A stretch of 64,000 nt of DNA from Pectobacterium carotovorum. GTDB taxonomy: Bacteria; Pseudomonadota; Gammaproteobacteria; Enterobacterales; Enterobacteriaceae. The notes beneath the pieces were generated by a model that searched no databases, was not told the DNA's origin, and worked only from the letters and a program-made list of their open reading frames with translations. Positions within the stretch are counted from its first letter, which is position 1. Every line of letters begins with the position of its first letter. Where the stretch lies: positions 372,001 to 436,000 of the forward strand of contig NZ_FQWI01000002.1 of the NCBI RefSeq assembly GCF_900129615.1, written 5' to 3'. Positions 1 to 9,959 of this stretch are shown in pieces. A program made the translations under genes and the position numbers.

Positions 1-1
1 C

Positions 2-211
2 CGTATGTGTGAGCAGGGGGCTGAGCTATGGCGCTGGTTAGAGAAGGGCGCGCATTTCTACGTGTGTGGTGATGCCAGCCGCATGGCGAAAGACGTTGAT
101 TCGGCGCTTCGGCAGGTTGTGCAGGTTCACGGGAACATGAGCCGTGAAGATGCGGCGGCCTATATTGCCAAAATGGCACAGGACAAACGCTATGTCCGCG
201 ATGTGTACTGA
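2..211 (+). CDS. CysJ-like flavoprotein reductase, C-terminal end (partial)
   Basis: Only the last 69 or so codons lie in the window; the reading frame is open to the left edge. The visible part has the end of an NADPH-binding ferredoxin-reductase domain: a YVCGDASRMAKDV motif (the CGD loop of CysJ and P450-reductase-type enzymes), then a helix-rich tail ending in a terminal Tyr (RDVY), as in the sulfite reductase flavoprotein CysJ. The tail differs from E. coli CysJ over the last 30 residues, so this may be a CysJ paralog, for example a PepSY-linked reductase, rather than the assimilatory enzyme. It faces the convergent DJ-1-type gene across a hairpin. Family sure, identity less so. Confidence 0.7.
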   Translation, partial: RMCEQGAELWRWLEKGAHFYVCGDASRMAKDVDSALRQVVQVHGNMSREDAAAYIAKMAQDKRYVRDVY

Positions 212-277
212 GTTTGCCAGTGGCTTTTGCTGGTATCAGGCGCACCGCCTGATGTGTGACGTCCTTTCTAAGGTTGA

Positions 278-305
278 TGCGTTAGGTGTTTTACCACCTA
301 ACGCA
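278..305. terminator. Hairpin between convergent genes
   Basis: An 11-bp perfect inverted repeat (TGCGTTAGGTG / CACCTAACGCA) with a 6-nt loop lies between the two convergent stop codons. Neither side has a T-run, so factor-independent termination would be weak. It may mainly protect 3' ends. Confidence 0.4.
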
Positions 306-321
306 ACTGATGATGCGGTGA

Positions 322-1086
322 TTACGCTTTCGTTTTCAGCGCCTTGATTACGGCTTCGCCAAGCGCTTGAGCGGATGCTGGGTTCTGGCCGGTGATCAAC
401 CGCCCGTCAACGACGACTTTATTTTCGAAGATTGGGGCTTCTTCGAATGTTGCACCATCTTTTTTCAGCGCCGCTTCAAGTTCAAACGGCACAATCTTGT
501 CGTAATTACGGGATGCTTCTTCTTCCGCAGTAAAGCCGGTAAGGTGACGGCCTTTAATCAACAGTTCGCCATTGCTGAGCTTCACATTCAGCAAGCCAGC
601 TGGGCCGTGGCAAACGGCACTGATGATGTCATTTTTCTCGTACATCGTACGCACGATGTTGATCAACTCAGGATTGTTGACGAAATCCCACATCGGCCCG
701 TGTCCACCAACGAGCAGGATCGCGGTGTATTTAGCAGGATCAACTTTTGCCAGCGGGATGGAATTGGCCAATTTGTTGCGGTGCTCTGGGTTAGTCCAAA
801 AATCCAGACTCGCGCGATCTTTGAGATCGAACCCGTCAAACGGAGGCAACCCTCCTTTCGGGCTGGCGATATCATAATCCAGTCCGGCTTTATCGAAGAC
901 TTCAACCGGGTGGGTCAGTTCTGGAAACCAGAACCCGCCAACCAGCTCCGGCGTCTTTTTATCCAGACTGGAGACGACGATTAATACTTTCTCTTCTTTC
1001 AGATTGGTCTGAGCAAAAACAGGGGAGGCTGCGGCAAACACAGCCATCGCGGCGATAAGACCAGCACAGCGCTTTATTATTGACAT
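322..1086 (-). CDS. Exported DJ-1/PfpI family protein
   Basis: 254 aa. Residues 1-25 form a signal peptide (positive start SIIKR, Ala-rich core, VFA-Q cleavage site), so the protein is probably periplasmic. The rest is a DJ-1/ThiJ/PfpI fold close to the Hsp31/glyoxalase III type: acidic residue in WFPEL (E56), GGHGP at 127-131, and the nucleophile elbow AVCHGPAGLL with Cys159-His160. Members act as glutathione-independent glyoxalases, chaperones or amidases, and the substrate cannot be told here. The start is supported by AAAAGGAG six bases upstream. It is divergent from the LysR gene, which may control it. Confidence 0.85.
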   Translation of the reverse strand: MSIIKRCAGLIAAMAVFAAASPVFAQTNLKEEKVLIVVSSLDKKTPELVGGFWFPELTHPVEVFDKAGLDYDIASPKGGLPPFDGFDLKDRASLDFWTNPEHRNKLANSIPLAKVDPAKYTAILLVGGHGPMWDFVNNPELINIVRTMYEKNDIISAVCHGPAGLLNVKLSNGELLIKGRHLTGFTAEEEASRNYDKIVPFELEAALKKDGATFEEAPIFENKVVVDGRLITGQNPASAQALGEAVIKALKTKA

Positions 1087-1265
1087 AAAAAACTCCTTTT
1101 AGCAGGTGGGGTCTGCCGACTATATCTGTGATAACTGGTTGAAAATAGGGGGTAATAACGGGATGTATTGTTTAATAAATCGATGTAATAACTTTTTATT
1201 GGCGTGAGAAAATGTCGTAAAGTGCGTTTAATGATCCTGGTATCGCATGACGATGAGGAACCCTG

Positions 1266-2168
1266 ATGGGGCAATCTGATAGCTTTGATGGACTGGCAGA
1301 ATTTCTGGCGATAGCGAAACGATTGAGCATTCGCAAAGCCGCGCTCGATCTGGGCAAGACGCCGGGTTCGGTGAGTCTGTCGCTCCAGAAACTGGAGCAT
1401 CGCCTCGGCGTGCTACTTTTCCATCGCACGACACGCAAAATGGCATTGACGGAAGCAGGAGAAGACCTGCTGCTGAGAATTGGGCCCGCGGCACACGTTA
1501 TCGCAACGGGTTTTGAAGATGTGGCTCAATCGGCAAAAAAGCCCTCGGGGACGTTGAAGCTGATCGTAGAACGTTTGGCATTGCCTCATGTTATCGAGCC
1601 CCTCATACCTGCATTTCGTCAGGCGTGGCCGAATTTGAATATCGATATCACGGTGAGTAATCGTCACGATAATTTCGTCTCTGAAGGCTACGATGCTGGC
1701 ATCATGATCGGTTCATACATCGAACAGGATATGATTGCAGTACGGCTCTCCCCGCCATTTAAGTGGGCGATATTTGGTTCGCCAGACTATTTCAAAGCGA
1801 ACGGTAAGCCTAAAGCGACGTGCGATCTGGTGCATCACGAATGTATTCGCTTTCGTCGCCCAGAAAAGGGAGATATTTATCGGTGGGAGTTTGTCGAAAA
1901 TAAAGAAAGTGTAAGAGTTGAGCCGACCGGTACAATTACCGTGAACGATGGTGAGCTCATGCGTAGCCTCGCGGTCAGGGGCGTTGGGCTTATTTACTCA
2001 TCCACCTTCCATACCTCACGCGAACTGGCAAATGGCACGCTGGAAGCGGCGTTACTCGACCTCTCGCCGGGCAACGACGGCCTCTTTCTTTATTTCTCCA
2101 GAGCTGCGAGGAATCAACCCAAATTGCGTGCGTTTATCGACGTGTGTTCGCAGATAATTAAGACGTGA
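1266..2168 (+). CDS. LysR-family transcriptional regulator
   Basis: 300 aa. The N-terminal winged helix-turn-helix covers about residues 8-70 (LSIRKAALDLGKTPGSVSLS, then LGVLLFHRTTRKMALTEAG, a LysR hallmark). The C-terminal periplasmic-binding-like effector domain covers about 95-298 (GYDAGIMIGSYIEQDMIAVRL, GVGLIYS). GAGGAA lies 7 bases before the ATG. It is divergent from the exported DJ-1-like gene across 179 bp, the usual layout for a LysR regulator and its target. The inducer is unknown. Confidence 0.9.
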   Translation: MGQSDSFDGLAEFLAIAKRLSIRKAALDLGKTPGSVSLSLQKLEHRLGVLLFHRTTRKMALTEAGEDLLLRIGPAAHVIATGFEDVAQSAKKPSGTLKLIVERLALPHVIEPLIPAFRQAWPNLNIDITVSNRHDNFVSEGYDAGIMIGSYIEQDMIAVRLSPPFKWAIFGSPDYFKANGKPKATCDLVHHECIRFRRPEKGDIYRWEFVENKESVRVEPTGTITVNDGELMRSLAVRGVGLIYSSTFHTSRELANGTLEAALLDLSPGNDGLFLYFSRAARNQPKLRAFIDVCSQIIKT

Positions 2169-2541
2169 ATGCGTCTACCCTAATAGTTTCGCTGTGAAAA
2201 TAACTCTGCAAAGCTCCTCCCTTTTCAGTGGTATGTACTTCAATAGCGGTAAATATCACAATACCGCTCAGTAAGTAGGTTAAAATTTTGCTAATTAATC
2301 TATTTCTGGTCTTTATGGTAAATAATTCTGTTTTTTATAGTGTATTTTCCTGAAAAGTGGAAATTGATAACAGCACATCAGAAAAACAACAGGTATGATG
2401 AGCATGGCGCTTGGCGGGGGATGTTTGGAGGCAGATAAAATATATGAATCATTGATTACCGTAATGGTTAGATAGAGTAAAAGTTGTTGCTGATGGTTAT
2501 CTGGAGGTATAATTTTTTACACTCTATCCTGCTAAAATACT
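2169..2541. other. AT-rich intergenic stretch
   Basis: No gene is supported in these 373 bases. The composition is clearly more AT-rich than the flanking LysR gene and continues into the acyltransferase gene. Apart from a possible promoter near the right end I see nothing recognisable. Confidence 0.6.
2484..2513 (+). promoter_or_regulatory. Candidate promoter of the acyltransferase gene
   Basis: A perfect TATAAT at 2508-2513 is preceded by TTGTTG at 2484-2489 with an 18-bp spacer. Transcription would begin near 2520 and give a leader of about 55 nt to the ATG at 2575. Confidence 0.45.
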
Positions 2542-2574
2542 TTGATAATTTTTGCAAAACGTGAATTCACTCTA

Positions 2575-4566
2575 ATGACAACATCGAATCCTCATCTTTC
2601 ACACCCAAAATATCGCCCTGACATTGACGGATTAAGAGCTGTTGCTGTTCTTTCTGTTGTGGCTTTCCACGCCTTTCCTGCCTGGATGAAAGGCGGTTTT
2701 ATTGGTGTCGATATCTTTTTTGTAATTTCTGGTTTTTTGATTTCCACCATTATTTTCGAGAATTTAGATAAGGGAACCTTCAGTTTTTCAGAGTTCTATG
2801 CACGTCGTATCAAGCGGATATTTCCTGCCTTGTTACTCGTGTTATCGGTTTCTCTTGTCTTTGGCTGGTTTGCTTTACTTGCTGATGAGTATAAGCAATT
2901 AGGCAAGCATACTATGGCGGGGGTTGGCTTTGTTTCCAACCTCGTGCTCTGGGGCGAATCTGGCTATTTTGATAATGCTGCAGAAACTAAGCCACTTTTG
3001 CATTTGTGGAGCTTAGGTATAGAGGAACAATTCTATTTTCTCTGGCCTTTGCTGTGTTGGTTTTTTTGGAGAATTAATTTTCGCCGAATTGCGTTACTAC
3101 TTAGTTTTATTTTGGCTTCTTTTTTTCTGAATATTTATATGATAAGGAGCGATGGAATCGCAACGTTTTACTCTCCATTGACCCGATTCTGGGAACTGTT
3201 GTTCGGTAGTTTATTGGCGTTTATCGTTCTTTATCACAAGAGTTTTGTCGATAGGTTTCAAAAAAATCAGTTTGTGATAAATGGCTTTTCGTTATTTGGT
3301 TTTTTGGTCTTGGGTTTTGGTTTTTTATCCATCAATAAAGATGCATACTTTCCTGGCTTTTGGGCTCTAATTCCCGTTATTGGTGCTGTTTTAATCATTT
3401 TTTCCGGCCCTAATGCGATGCTCAATCGTTTGTTTTTGAGCAATAAGATAATAGTTTGGTTTGGTTTAATCAGTTTCCCTTTGTATCTATGGCACTGGCC
3501 GTTATTGACCTTTTTGAGAATTGTAGAGAGGGGCTCGCCAGATCGTTTGTTGCGATTAGCGGCTATTTTTTTATCGATCTTGTTAGCCTGGCTTACGTAT
3601 AAATTTATTGAAGGAAAAATAAGAAAATCAAAGGGATATAAATTTGTTAGTACGTTGGTTCTTTTAAGTTTTGTACTATTTTTATCCGGTTCTGCTGTTT
3701 TTTATAAAGATGGATTTGCAGAACGCAAGGCTGTGACAACGAGTGATTTTACCAAAGAGGTTCAGTATCAGTTTATGGGACCAATATGGGCCTATACAAA
3801 GAATGATATTTGCCTGTCTGAATACCCTTATAAAGATCAGGAGAAGATTGCTTGGTGGTTCTGCATGAAGAGTGGGACTAAGCCTCCAACTATTCTTCTT
3901 TTGGGTAATAGCTATGCAAACCAGCTTTATCCTGGGTTCGCTAAAAATGAAAAACTGAAACACCATACCATCCTTTCTATAGGAACGTGTGGGGTTGGTT
4001 TTGACAGTTCTGGGGACGATCCGAGACATCCTTGCTATGGCTCCAGGGTAACAGAGCAGGAAAATTTTATTGATGACATTATCAAGAGAGTAGCCTCCAT
4101 AAAATTTGTTATCTTGGATGGTTTGTCACTAGAACCATCGAGTGACTATATTGCCAAAGTGATTCAGCGTATCGACTTTCTTGAAAGTCAGGGTGTGAAG
4201 GTCATTATTTTTACGCCACATATAAGACCGGGTTTTCATCCAAAGGCCTGCTTTAAGTCGCCCCTTAAACAGCATCCAAAGGATTGCTTGGTTTCCTCTG
4301 ATGTTCGGAGTTCCATTCTGAAAGATTTCAACCCGCTGCTCGTGGCGGTTAATAAAACCCACCCCGGTGTGCTTGTTTTTGAACAAAATGACGTATCCTG
4401 TGATCGAAAGGACGGTAAATGTTCTTATGTTAGAAACGGCCTTCCATTATATCGTGACGAAGGCCATACCTCAGAATATGCTTCGCTGCTGCTTCAGGAA
4501 TACTTTATTAAATGGGCATCGAGCCATGTTCCAGCGATTCTCGACTCAGCGCCCGCTGACAATTAA
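2575..4566 (+). CDS. O-acyltransferase, acyltransferase-3 plus SGNH domains (OafA type)
   Basis: 663 aa from the ATG at 2575. An in-frame TTG at 2542 would add 11 residues, and neither start has a good Shine-Dalgarno, so the start is uncertain. The N-terminal half (about 15-370) is an acyltransferase-3 membrane domain with about ten hydrophobic segments. It has the DGLRAVAV...AFHAF signature, with the conserved Arg and His, and the LWSLGIEEQFY motif. The C-terminal half is an SGNH-hydrolase-like domain outside the membrane: LLLGNSYANQ is block I with GNS in place of GDS, and DEGH near the C-terminus supplies the catalytic Asp/His. Such proteins O-acetylate LPS O-antigen or other surface glycans. 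The gene is AT-rich, stands alone, and looks acquired. Confidence 0.85.
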   Translation: MTTSNPHLSHPKYRPDIDGLRAVAVLSVVAFHAFPAWMKGGFIGVDIFFVISGFLISTIIFENLDKGTFSFSEFYARRIKRIFPALLLVLSVSLVFGWFALLADEYKQLGKHTMAGVGFVSNLVLWGESGYFDNAAETKPLLHLWSLGIEEQFYFLWPLLCWFFWRINFRRIALLLSFILASFFLNIYMIRSDGIATFYSPLTRFWELLFGSLLAFIVLYHKSFVDRFQKNQFVINGFSLFGFLVLGFGFLSINKDAYFPGFWALIPVIGAVLIIFSGPNAMLNRLFLSNKIIVWFGLISFPLYLWHWPLLTFLRIVERGSPDRLLRLAAIFLSILLAWLTYKFIEGKIRKSKGYKFVSTLVLLSFVLFLSGSAVFYKDGFAERKAVTTSDFTKEVQYQFMGPIWAYTKNDICLSEYPYKDQEKIAWWFCMKSGTKPPTILLLGNSYANQLYPGFAKNEKLKHHTILSIGTCGVGFDSSGDDPRHPCYGSRVTEQENFIDDIIKRVASIKFVILDGLSLEPSSDYIAKVIQRIDFLESQGVKVIIFTPHIRPGFHPKACFKSPLKQHPKDCLVSSDVRSSILKDFNPLLVAVNKTHPGVLVFEQNDVSCDRKDGKCSYVRNGLPLYRDEGHTSEYASLLLQEYFIKWASSHVPAILDSAPADN

Positions 4567-4884
4567 GAGTGTGAGTACATCTATTTTAGTTTCACGCTTG
4601 TCTTGAGGTAGTCAGCTTTTCGGCTGGTATTTTCCAGTACTAGCCTATTCAGATATTCACGGAGCGCTTGCTGTTATAGTCATACAGCGAGCGCCCGTGG
4701 TTCATGTGATTTTATTCTCCGTGCCGAACAGGTAAAAAGCCCGTCTTTCTGTCTGATATTTCCGGTAACCCCTTCGATAAAAACACTCTGGTTTACGAGA
4801 GGCAGGTTGTTGATGCTGGTGAATAGTGGGTGAGGTGAGGAGCTGTGATGGTGTTTGCTAACCACTTGTCCTGTTTGAAAATAT
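4567..4884. other. Intergenic stretch between acyltransferase and ileX
   Basis: About 320 bases with no supportable gene. Short open frames here lack ribosome sites and family motifs. No insertion sequence or tRNA fragment was recognised. Confidence 0.5.
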
Positions 4885-4923
4885 CTCTAAAAAATAAAGG
4901 AGCTGCGCTATTAACGCAACTCC
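4885..4923 (-). terminator. Factor-independent terminator of ileX
   Basis: On the minus strand GGAGTTGCG and CGCAGCTCC form a 9-bp stem with one G-U pair. TTTATTTTTT follows directly. It lies eight bases beyond the tRNA 3' end. Confidence 0.8.
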
Positions 4924-4930
4924 TCGAATT

Positions 4931-5006
4931 TGGTGGCCCCTGCTGGACTTGAACCAGCGACCAAGCGATTATGAGTCGCCTGCTCTAACCACTGAGCTAA
5001 GGGGCC
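4931..5006 (-). tRNA. ileX: tRNA-Ile2, CAU anticodon (lysidine-modified)
   Basis: A 76-nt cloverleaf with encoded CCA: acceptor GGCCCCT/AGGGGCC, D-loop AGCTCAGTGGTTAGAGC, anticodon loop CTCATAA and T-arm GGTTCAAGTCC. A CAU anticodon could mean Met. The sequence matches E. coli ileX nearly base for base, and ileX sits next to mug in E. coli, so this is the minor Ile tRNA whose C34 becomes lysidine (by TilS) to read AUA. Confidence 0.9.
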
Positions 5007-5146
5007 GAATGGGCGATGATTATACGGTAATGTGCGGGGGGAGGTCTATAGCCTATCTGCCGGGTGGTGGTTTTATACTCAAGATAGCTTGTTGTTATTC
5101 TTATCAGAATTTACGATAGCTGTAGTCAACGGAAGTAGGGAAAGAC

Positions 5147-5650
5147 ATGATTACCGATATTCTGGCTATGAATCTTCAGGTTGTTTTCTGCGGCATCAAC
5201 CCTGGGCTGTCGACGGCCCATCACGGTTACCACTTCGCGAATCCCAGTAATCGCTTCTGGAAAGTGATTTATCAGGCAGGCTTTACCGAGCGTTTGCTGA
5301 CACCCGCGGAAGAACAGCATCTGCTGGATACCGGATGTGGCATCACCATGCTGGTGGAGCGCCCAACGGTTGAAGCCACCGAACTGGGGCGAGATGAGCT
5401 GCTGCAAGGCGGCAATGCGATTGTTGAGAAGATGACGCGCTATCAGCCGCGTGCGCTGGCGGTATTAGGGAAGCAGGCGTTCAGTCAGGCGTTTGGTATC
5501 AAGAAGGTTTCGTGGGGGCGTCAGGAGCTGCGTATTGGCGAGACGCAGGTTTGGGTACTGCCGAACCCTAGCGGGCTGAATCGTGCGACGCTGGAGTCAC
5601 TGGTGGCGTCGTATCAGGAACTGTATCAGGTATTGCAGGATGGCGCATAA
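5147..5650 (+). CDS. mug: G/U mismatch-specific DNA glycosylase
   Basis: 167 aa, the usual length. It removes uracil or ethenocytosine opposite guanine in base excision repair. GINPGLS near the N-terminus carries the catalytic Asn18 of Mug/TDG enzymes. LPNPSGLNR near residue 140 is the wedge motif inserted into the helix. [17 protein letters not shown] is also typical. GGGAAAG lies just upstream of the ATG. Position next to ileX and convergent with rpoD is conserved with E. coli. Confidence 0.97.
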   Translation: MITDILAMNLQVVFCGINPGLSTAHHGYHFANPSNRFWKVIYQAGFTERLLTPAEEQHLLDTGCGITMLVERPTVEATELGRDELLQGGNAIVEKMTRYQPRALAVLGKQAFSQAFGIKKVSWGRQELRIGETQVWVLPNPSGLNRATLESLVASYQELYQVLQDGA

Positions 5651-5676
5651 ATCAGGGCTGGACGTTCTGACAGGCA

Positions 5677-5708
5677 AAAAATAACCCCGGCGGACCGGGG
5701 TTATTTTT
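5677..5708. terminator. Bidirectional terminator between mug and rpoD
   Basis: A 14-bp stem (AAAAATAACCCCGG / CCGGGGTTATTTTT) with a CGGA tetraloop has A-runs and T-runs on both sides, so it can end both mug and the convergent rpoD transcripts. Confidence 0.9.
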
Positions 5709-5747
5709 CATGTAGTTATCTGAAGTGTGGATTAGCTGAGGAGTGAA

Positions 5748-7583
5748 TTAATCATCCAGGAAGCTACGCAGCACTTCGGAACGGCTTGGGTGGCGCAGTT
5801 TACGCAGCGCTTTCGCTTCGATCTGACGAATACGTTCACGTGTAACGTCAAACTGTTTGCCCACTTCTTCCAGCGTATGGTCGGTGTTCATATCGATACC
5901 GAAACGCATGCGCAGGACTTTCGCTTCACGTGCGGTCAGGCCAGCCAGTACGTCGTGTGTCGCAGAACGCAGGCTTTCCGACGTGGCGGAATCCAGCGGC
6001 AGCTCCAGCGTCGTATCTTCGATGAAATCGCCCAAATGTGAATCTTCATCATCACCAATCGGGGTTTCCATTGAAATCGGCTCTTTCGCGATTTTCAGCA
6101 CTTTACGGATTTTGTCTTCCGGCATCAGCATACGCTCAGCCAGCTCTTCCGGCGTCGGTTCGCGACCCATTTCCTGCAACATCTGACGAGAGATACGGTT
6201 CAGTTTGTTGATCGTCTCAATCATGTGTACCGGAATACGGATGGTACGCGCCTGATCGGCGATAGAACGGGTGATCGCCTGACGGATCCACCAGGTGGCA
6301 TAGGTCGAGAATTTGTAACCACGGCGATATTCAAACTTATCTACCGCTTTCATCAGACCGATGTTGCCTTCCTGAATCAGGTCGAGGAACTGCAAACCAC
6401 GGTTGGTGTATTTCTTCGCGATAGAAATAACCAGACGCAGGTTCGCTTCCACCATTTCTTTCTTAGCACGGCGAGCTTTCGCTTCACCAATCGACATACG
6501 GCGGTTGATGTCTTTAACTTGCTCGATCGTCAGACCGGTTTCTTCTTCGATCTGCTGCAGTTTTTGCAGGCTGCGGGTGACGTCTTCTTCAACATCATTC
6601 AGCTTTTCAGACCATGGCTTGCCCATTGCGACGGCTGCGGCAAACCAGGTGTTGTTGGTTTCATTGCCAGTGAACATCGTGACGAAGTTTTTCTTCGGCA
6701 TTTTGCACTGTTCAACGCACAACTTAATGATCAAACGTTCCTGAGTACGTACGCGATCCATCATGGAACGCATGCTGTTAACCAGGAAATCAAACTGTTT
6801 CGGCACCAGACGGAACTGTTTGAAGACTTCAGACAGATTCAGGATTTCCTGTGCTGCCAGCGCATGGCTACGACCGTGGGCTTTGATAACCTGACGGGTC
6901 GTTTCATATTGCTCACGCAGCTCGGTGAATTTCTCACGCGCCAGCTCAGGATCGATGCTGTTATCGTCTTCTTCTTCCTCGTCGTCTTCTTCCTCGTCGT
7001 CATCGTCCATTTCTTCGGTCGAAAGCTCGGAGCCAACGTGAGTCGCGGTAGGGGCAATATCCTCTTCCGCATTAGGATCGACGAAACCAGTGATCAGATC
7101 GGACAGGCGGCTTTCGCCCGCTTCGACGCGGTCATACTGTTCCAGCAGGTAAGTAATGGCTTCAGGATACTCTGCAACAGAGCACTGAACCTGGTTGATA
7201 CCGTCTTCAATACGCTTGGCGATATCGATCTCGCCCTCACGCGTCAACAGCTCAACGGTACCCATTTCACGCATGTACATGCGAACCGGATCGGTGGTGC
7301 GACCAATTTCCGATTCAACACTGGATAGAACCTGCGCAGCAGCCTCTGCCGCATCTTCATCGGCATCATTGGTGTTTTCGGCCAGCAACAGATCGTCTGC
7401 ATCCGGTGCTTCTTCCATCACCTGGATGCCCATGTCGTTAATCATCTGGATGATATCTTCGATCTGATCCGAGTCGATGATATCTTCCGGCAGATGGTCA
7501 TTGACCTCAGCATAGGTCAGGTAGCCTTGCTCCTTACCACGGGTGACAAGCAGCTTCAGCTGTGACTGCGGGTTTTGCTCCAT
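5748..7583 (-). CDS. rpoD: RNA polymerase primary sigma factor (sigma-70)
   Basis: 611 aa, close to the 613 of E. coli. Region 1.1 occupies the first 80-95 residues. A very acidic run of Asp/Glu (about 195-215) lies in the non-conserved region. Region 2 (about 375-450) has [20 protein letters not shown] and the -10 recognition helix [17 protein letters not shown]. Region 4.2 at the C-terminus has [20 protein letters not shown], the -35 reader. Last gene of the rpsU-dnaG-rpoD operon. 154 bp separate it from dnaG, room for secondary promoters as in E. coli, but I could not name one. The start is the ATG matching E. coli; its ribosome site is weak. Confidence 0.98.
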   Translation of the reverse strand: MEQNPQSQLKLLVTRGKEQGYLTYAEVNDHLPEDIIDSDQIEDIIQMINDMGIQVMEEAPDADDLLLAENTNDADEDAAEAAAQVLSSVESEIGRTTDPVRMYMREMGTVELLTREGEIDIAKRIEDGINQVQCSVAEYPEAITYLLEQYDRVEAGESRLSDLITGFVDPNAEEDIAPTATHVGSELSTEEMDDDDEEEDDEEEEDDNSIDPELAREKFTELREQYETTRQVIKAHGRSHALAAQEILNLSEVFKQFRLVPKQFDFLVNSMRSMMDRVRTQERLIIKLCVEQCKMPKKNFVTMFTGNETNNTWFAAAVAMGKPWSEKLNDVEEDVTRSLQKLQQIEEETGLTIEQVKDINRRMSIGEAKARRAKKEMVEANLRLVISIAKKYTNRGLQFLDLIQEGNIGLMKAVDKFEYRRGYKFSTYATWWIRQAITRSIADQARTIRIPVHMIETINKLNRISRQMLQEMGREPTPEELAERMLMPEDKIRKVLKIAKEPISMETPIGDDEDSHLGDFIEDTTLELPLDSATSESLRSATHDVLAGLTAREAKVLRMRFGIDMNTDHTLEEVGKQFDVTRERIRQIEAKALRKLRHPSRSEVLRSFLDD

Positions 7584-7737
7584 AAGACGGTATCCACACT
7601 TCAGAGTATTTGGGTTGGTGTCGGTCAGCGTAGTTCGCTAACAATAGCATTAGGGGTATTTTTCTTATCGCCGCGGCCCCTGTAGCGGCTCTTTGCAGGG
7701 CTCAACCCTGCTATTTATCGGCAATTAAGCCTCTGTA

Positions 7738-9492
7738 TCAGTGTTTTCTGGTCAACGCCAGTTGCAACGACCAAAGCTCTTTTTTTTCTTTGGCGTTGAG
7801 CCCATGCGTTCTGTCACGGGCAATCAATGTTTCTTGTCGCTGTTTCAGCAGCTGATCGTAGAGCTCTGCCAGACTGATTCTGAACTTCTCGTCGAGCTCT
7901 TCCTCTACGATCATATGGTTCCATGAAGCCATGGTTTCAAGCTGTTTGCGGTACTTGCTGTCGCGATATTTTTCCAACAGCAGACCCATGTTCATCCCAG
8001 GGCTGACATTGCAGGTTTTCACCAAGTCCTGAAACAGCGATAAACCAGCCACTTTGTCTTCTTCAATGCCTTCCAGCGCGAGGTCAGGCACCTCGGCCGC
8101 CAGTCTTGGGTTTTGTACTAAAAGTCCTATAAGTATACGCATAGTTGTGACTTTTAGTTGCGGCGGCTGGTAGGACTGAGCCTGCTCTGCCACTTTCGGG
8201 AGCAGTCTGTCCAACTGGCTGTCGTCCAAAATGCCTAGCTTGTTGCCGAGCTGCTGGCGCAAATACAGCCGCAGCGTTTCTCCCGGTACCTGGCCTATCA
8301 GCGGCAGTGCCAGCGTGCTGAGCTTGGTACGGCCATCGGGTGAACTCATGTCCACCTGCTGTTGCAGCGTTTCAAATAGAAACTGCGACAGCGGCAGGGC
8401 CTGTTCCATGCGCTGTTCAAAGGCGACTTTGCCTTCTTTACGCACCAGCGTGTCGGGATCTTCACCGTCCGGCAGGAACATAAAGCGTAGCTGACGACCA
8501 TCGTTCAAATAGGGTAGCGCAGTTTCCAGCGCGCGCCATGCCGCTTCGCGTCCGGCACGGTCACCGTCGTAACAACACACCACCAGATCGGTGGCGCGAA
8601 ATAGTAACTGAATGTGATCGGCGGTCGTGGACGTACCCAGCGATGCCACTGCATAGTCAATCCCAAACTGTGCCAGCGCCACCACATCCATATAGCCTTC
8701 AACAACCAAGAGTCGCTTGAGCTCAGCGTGGTTTTGCTGCGCTTCATACAGGCCGTACAACTGGCGACCTTTATGAAAAATTTCTGTTTCCGGCGAGTTA
8801 AGGTACTTTGGGGTACCGTCGCCTAATACGCGTCCGCCGAAGGCAATCACTCGCCCCCGTTTGTCGCGGATGGGGAACATTACACGCTCGCGGAAGCGGT
8901 CATACGTTCGGCCCTGATCGTTAGTCACCAGCATGCCAGCATCGTTCAATGTGCTGCGGTCATCATTATTGCGGCCAAAGCGCTTTAAAACGTTATCCCA
9001 GCCGGGCGGGGCGAAGCCAATTGCAAAATGACTGATCACTTCTGCGCTTAAACCGCGCTGTTGCAGGTACTGCAACGCTGGCGAACCGACTGATTGGCTT
9101 AGTGCTTGTTGATAGAACCCGCTGAGCTGTCCCATCAATTCGTACAGACTTTGCCGTTGGTGACGCTCTAACTGGGTTGGGCCTGTGCCGGTTTCATAAG
9201 GCACTTCGAGGCCGTATTGGGTGGCCAGTTCTTCAATGGTTTCAACGAATTCGAGACGATCGTAATTCATCAAAAAGTCTATGGCGTTGCCGTGTGCGCC
9301 ACAGCCAAAACAGTGATAGAACTGTTTGTCACCGTTTACGGTGAATGAGGGGGTTTTTTCGTGATGGAACGGACAGCACGCATGGTAGTTTTTGCCCTGC
9401 TTTTTCAGTTTGACGCGCGCGTCAATGAGATCGACGATGTCGGTGCGAGCCAGCAGGTCATTAATAAATACGCGTGGGATTCGTCCAGCCAT
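7738..9492 (-). CDS. dnaG: DNA primase
   Basis: 584 aa. It makes RNA primers for chromosome replication together with DnaB helicase. The N-terminal zinc finger has Cys40, His43, Cys61 and Cys64 (CPFHHEKTPSF...HCFGCG). The TOPRIM core has VVEGYMDVVAL with the catalytic Glu near residue 265, and YDGDRAGREA with the metal-binding Asp pair. The C-terminal ~150 residues form the DnaB-interaction domain. AGGGGCTT precedes the ATG. Middle gene of the macromolecular synthesis operon, after an intercistronic hairpin that lowers its expression relative to rpsU. Confidence 0.98.
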   Translation of the reverse strand: MAGRIPRVFINDLLARTDIVDLIDARVKLKKQGKNYHACCPFHHEKTPSFTVNGDKQFYHCFGCGAHGNAIDFLMNYDRLEFVETIEELATQYGLEVPYETGTGPTQLERHQRQSLYELMGQLSGFYQQALSQSVGSPALQYLQQRGLSAEVISHFAIGFAPPGWDNVLKRFGRNNDDRSTLNDAGMLVTNDQGRTYDRFRERVMFPIRDKRGRVIAFGGRVLGDGTPKYLNSPETEIFHKGRQLYGLYEAQQNHAELKRLLVVEGYMDVVALAQFGIDYAVASLGTSTTADHIQLLFRATDLVVCCYDGDRAGREAAWRALETALPYLNDGRQLRFMFLPDGEDPDTLVRKEGKVAFEQRMEQALPLSQFLFETLQQQVDMSSPDGRTKLSTLALPLIGQVPGETLRLYLRQQLGNKLGILDDSQLDRLLPKVAEQAQSYQPPQLKVTTMRILIGLLVQNPRLAAEVPDLALEGIEEDKVAGLSLFQDLVKTCNVSPGMNMGLLLEKYRDSKYRKQLETMASWNHMIVEEELDEKFRISLAELYDQLLKQRQETLIARDRTHGLNAKEKKELWSLQLALTRKH

Positions 9493-9550
9493 AAGCCCCT
9501 AGTGTATACCCTTCTGTAAGGTGGTTACATTGGATATAGCTTATAAACGA

Positions 9551-9583
9551 CAACAAGCCGCGCTTCCTTTCGGAAAGCACGGC
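9551..9583 (-). terminator. Attenuating hairpin between rpsU and dnaG
   Basis: On the minus strand GCCGTGCTTTCC and GGAAGCGCGGC form an 11-bp stem with one G-U pair and one bulged U around a GAAA tetraloop, followed by TTGTTG. The weak T-tract fits the partial terminator known between rpsU and dnaG in E. coli, which makes much more S21 than primase. Confidence 0.6.
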
Positions 9584-9646
9584 CTTACGTATGCAACTGC
9601 TAAGTCTGCGGATTAATCACGCGTTGGAGGGAAACCCTCCTGAAAA

Positions 9647-9874
<228 letters not shown>

Positions 9875-9929
9875 TCAATAAATTCGGTTTGCCGCTGGCC
9901 TTGTGCCAGCCTTTTCAAAATGGTGCGGA

Positions 9930-9959
9930 ATTCTACTGCAAACGTGACGCCTTTGTAAA
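9930..9959 (-). promoter_or_regulatory. Promoter of rpsU-dnaG-rpoD
   Basis: On the minus strand TTTACA (9954-9959), an 18-bp spacer and TAGAAT (9930-9935) form a sigma-70 promoter about 70 bases upstream of rpsU. The surroundings (TTGCAGTA, TTCCGCACC) resemble the E. coli rpsU promoter. Confidence 0.75.

Noticed and set aside
6225-7328. A 367-codon open frame on the plus strand inside rpoD
   Set aside because: It is antisense to rpoD with biased composition (many Phe/Asn/Arg), has no family motif or ribosome site, and follows from rpoD codon bias.
9894-9910. A LexA-like CTG...CAG palindrome upstream of rpsU
   Set aside because: The spacer is 9 rather than 10 bases and the flanks do not fit the SOS box. 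It reads better as a hairpin in the rpsU leader.
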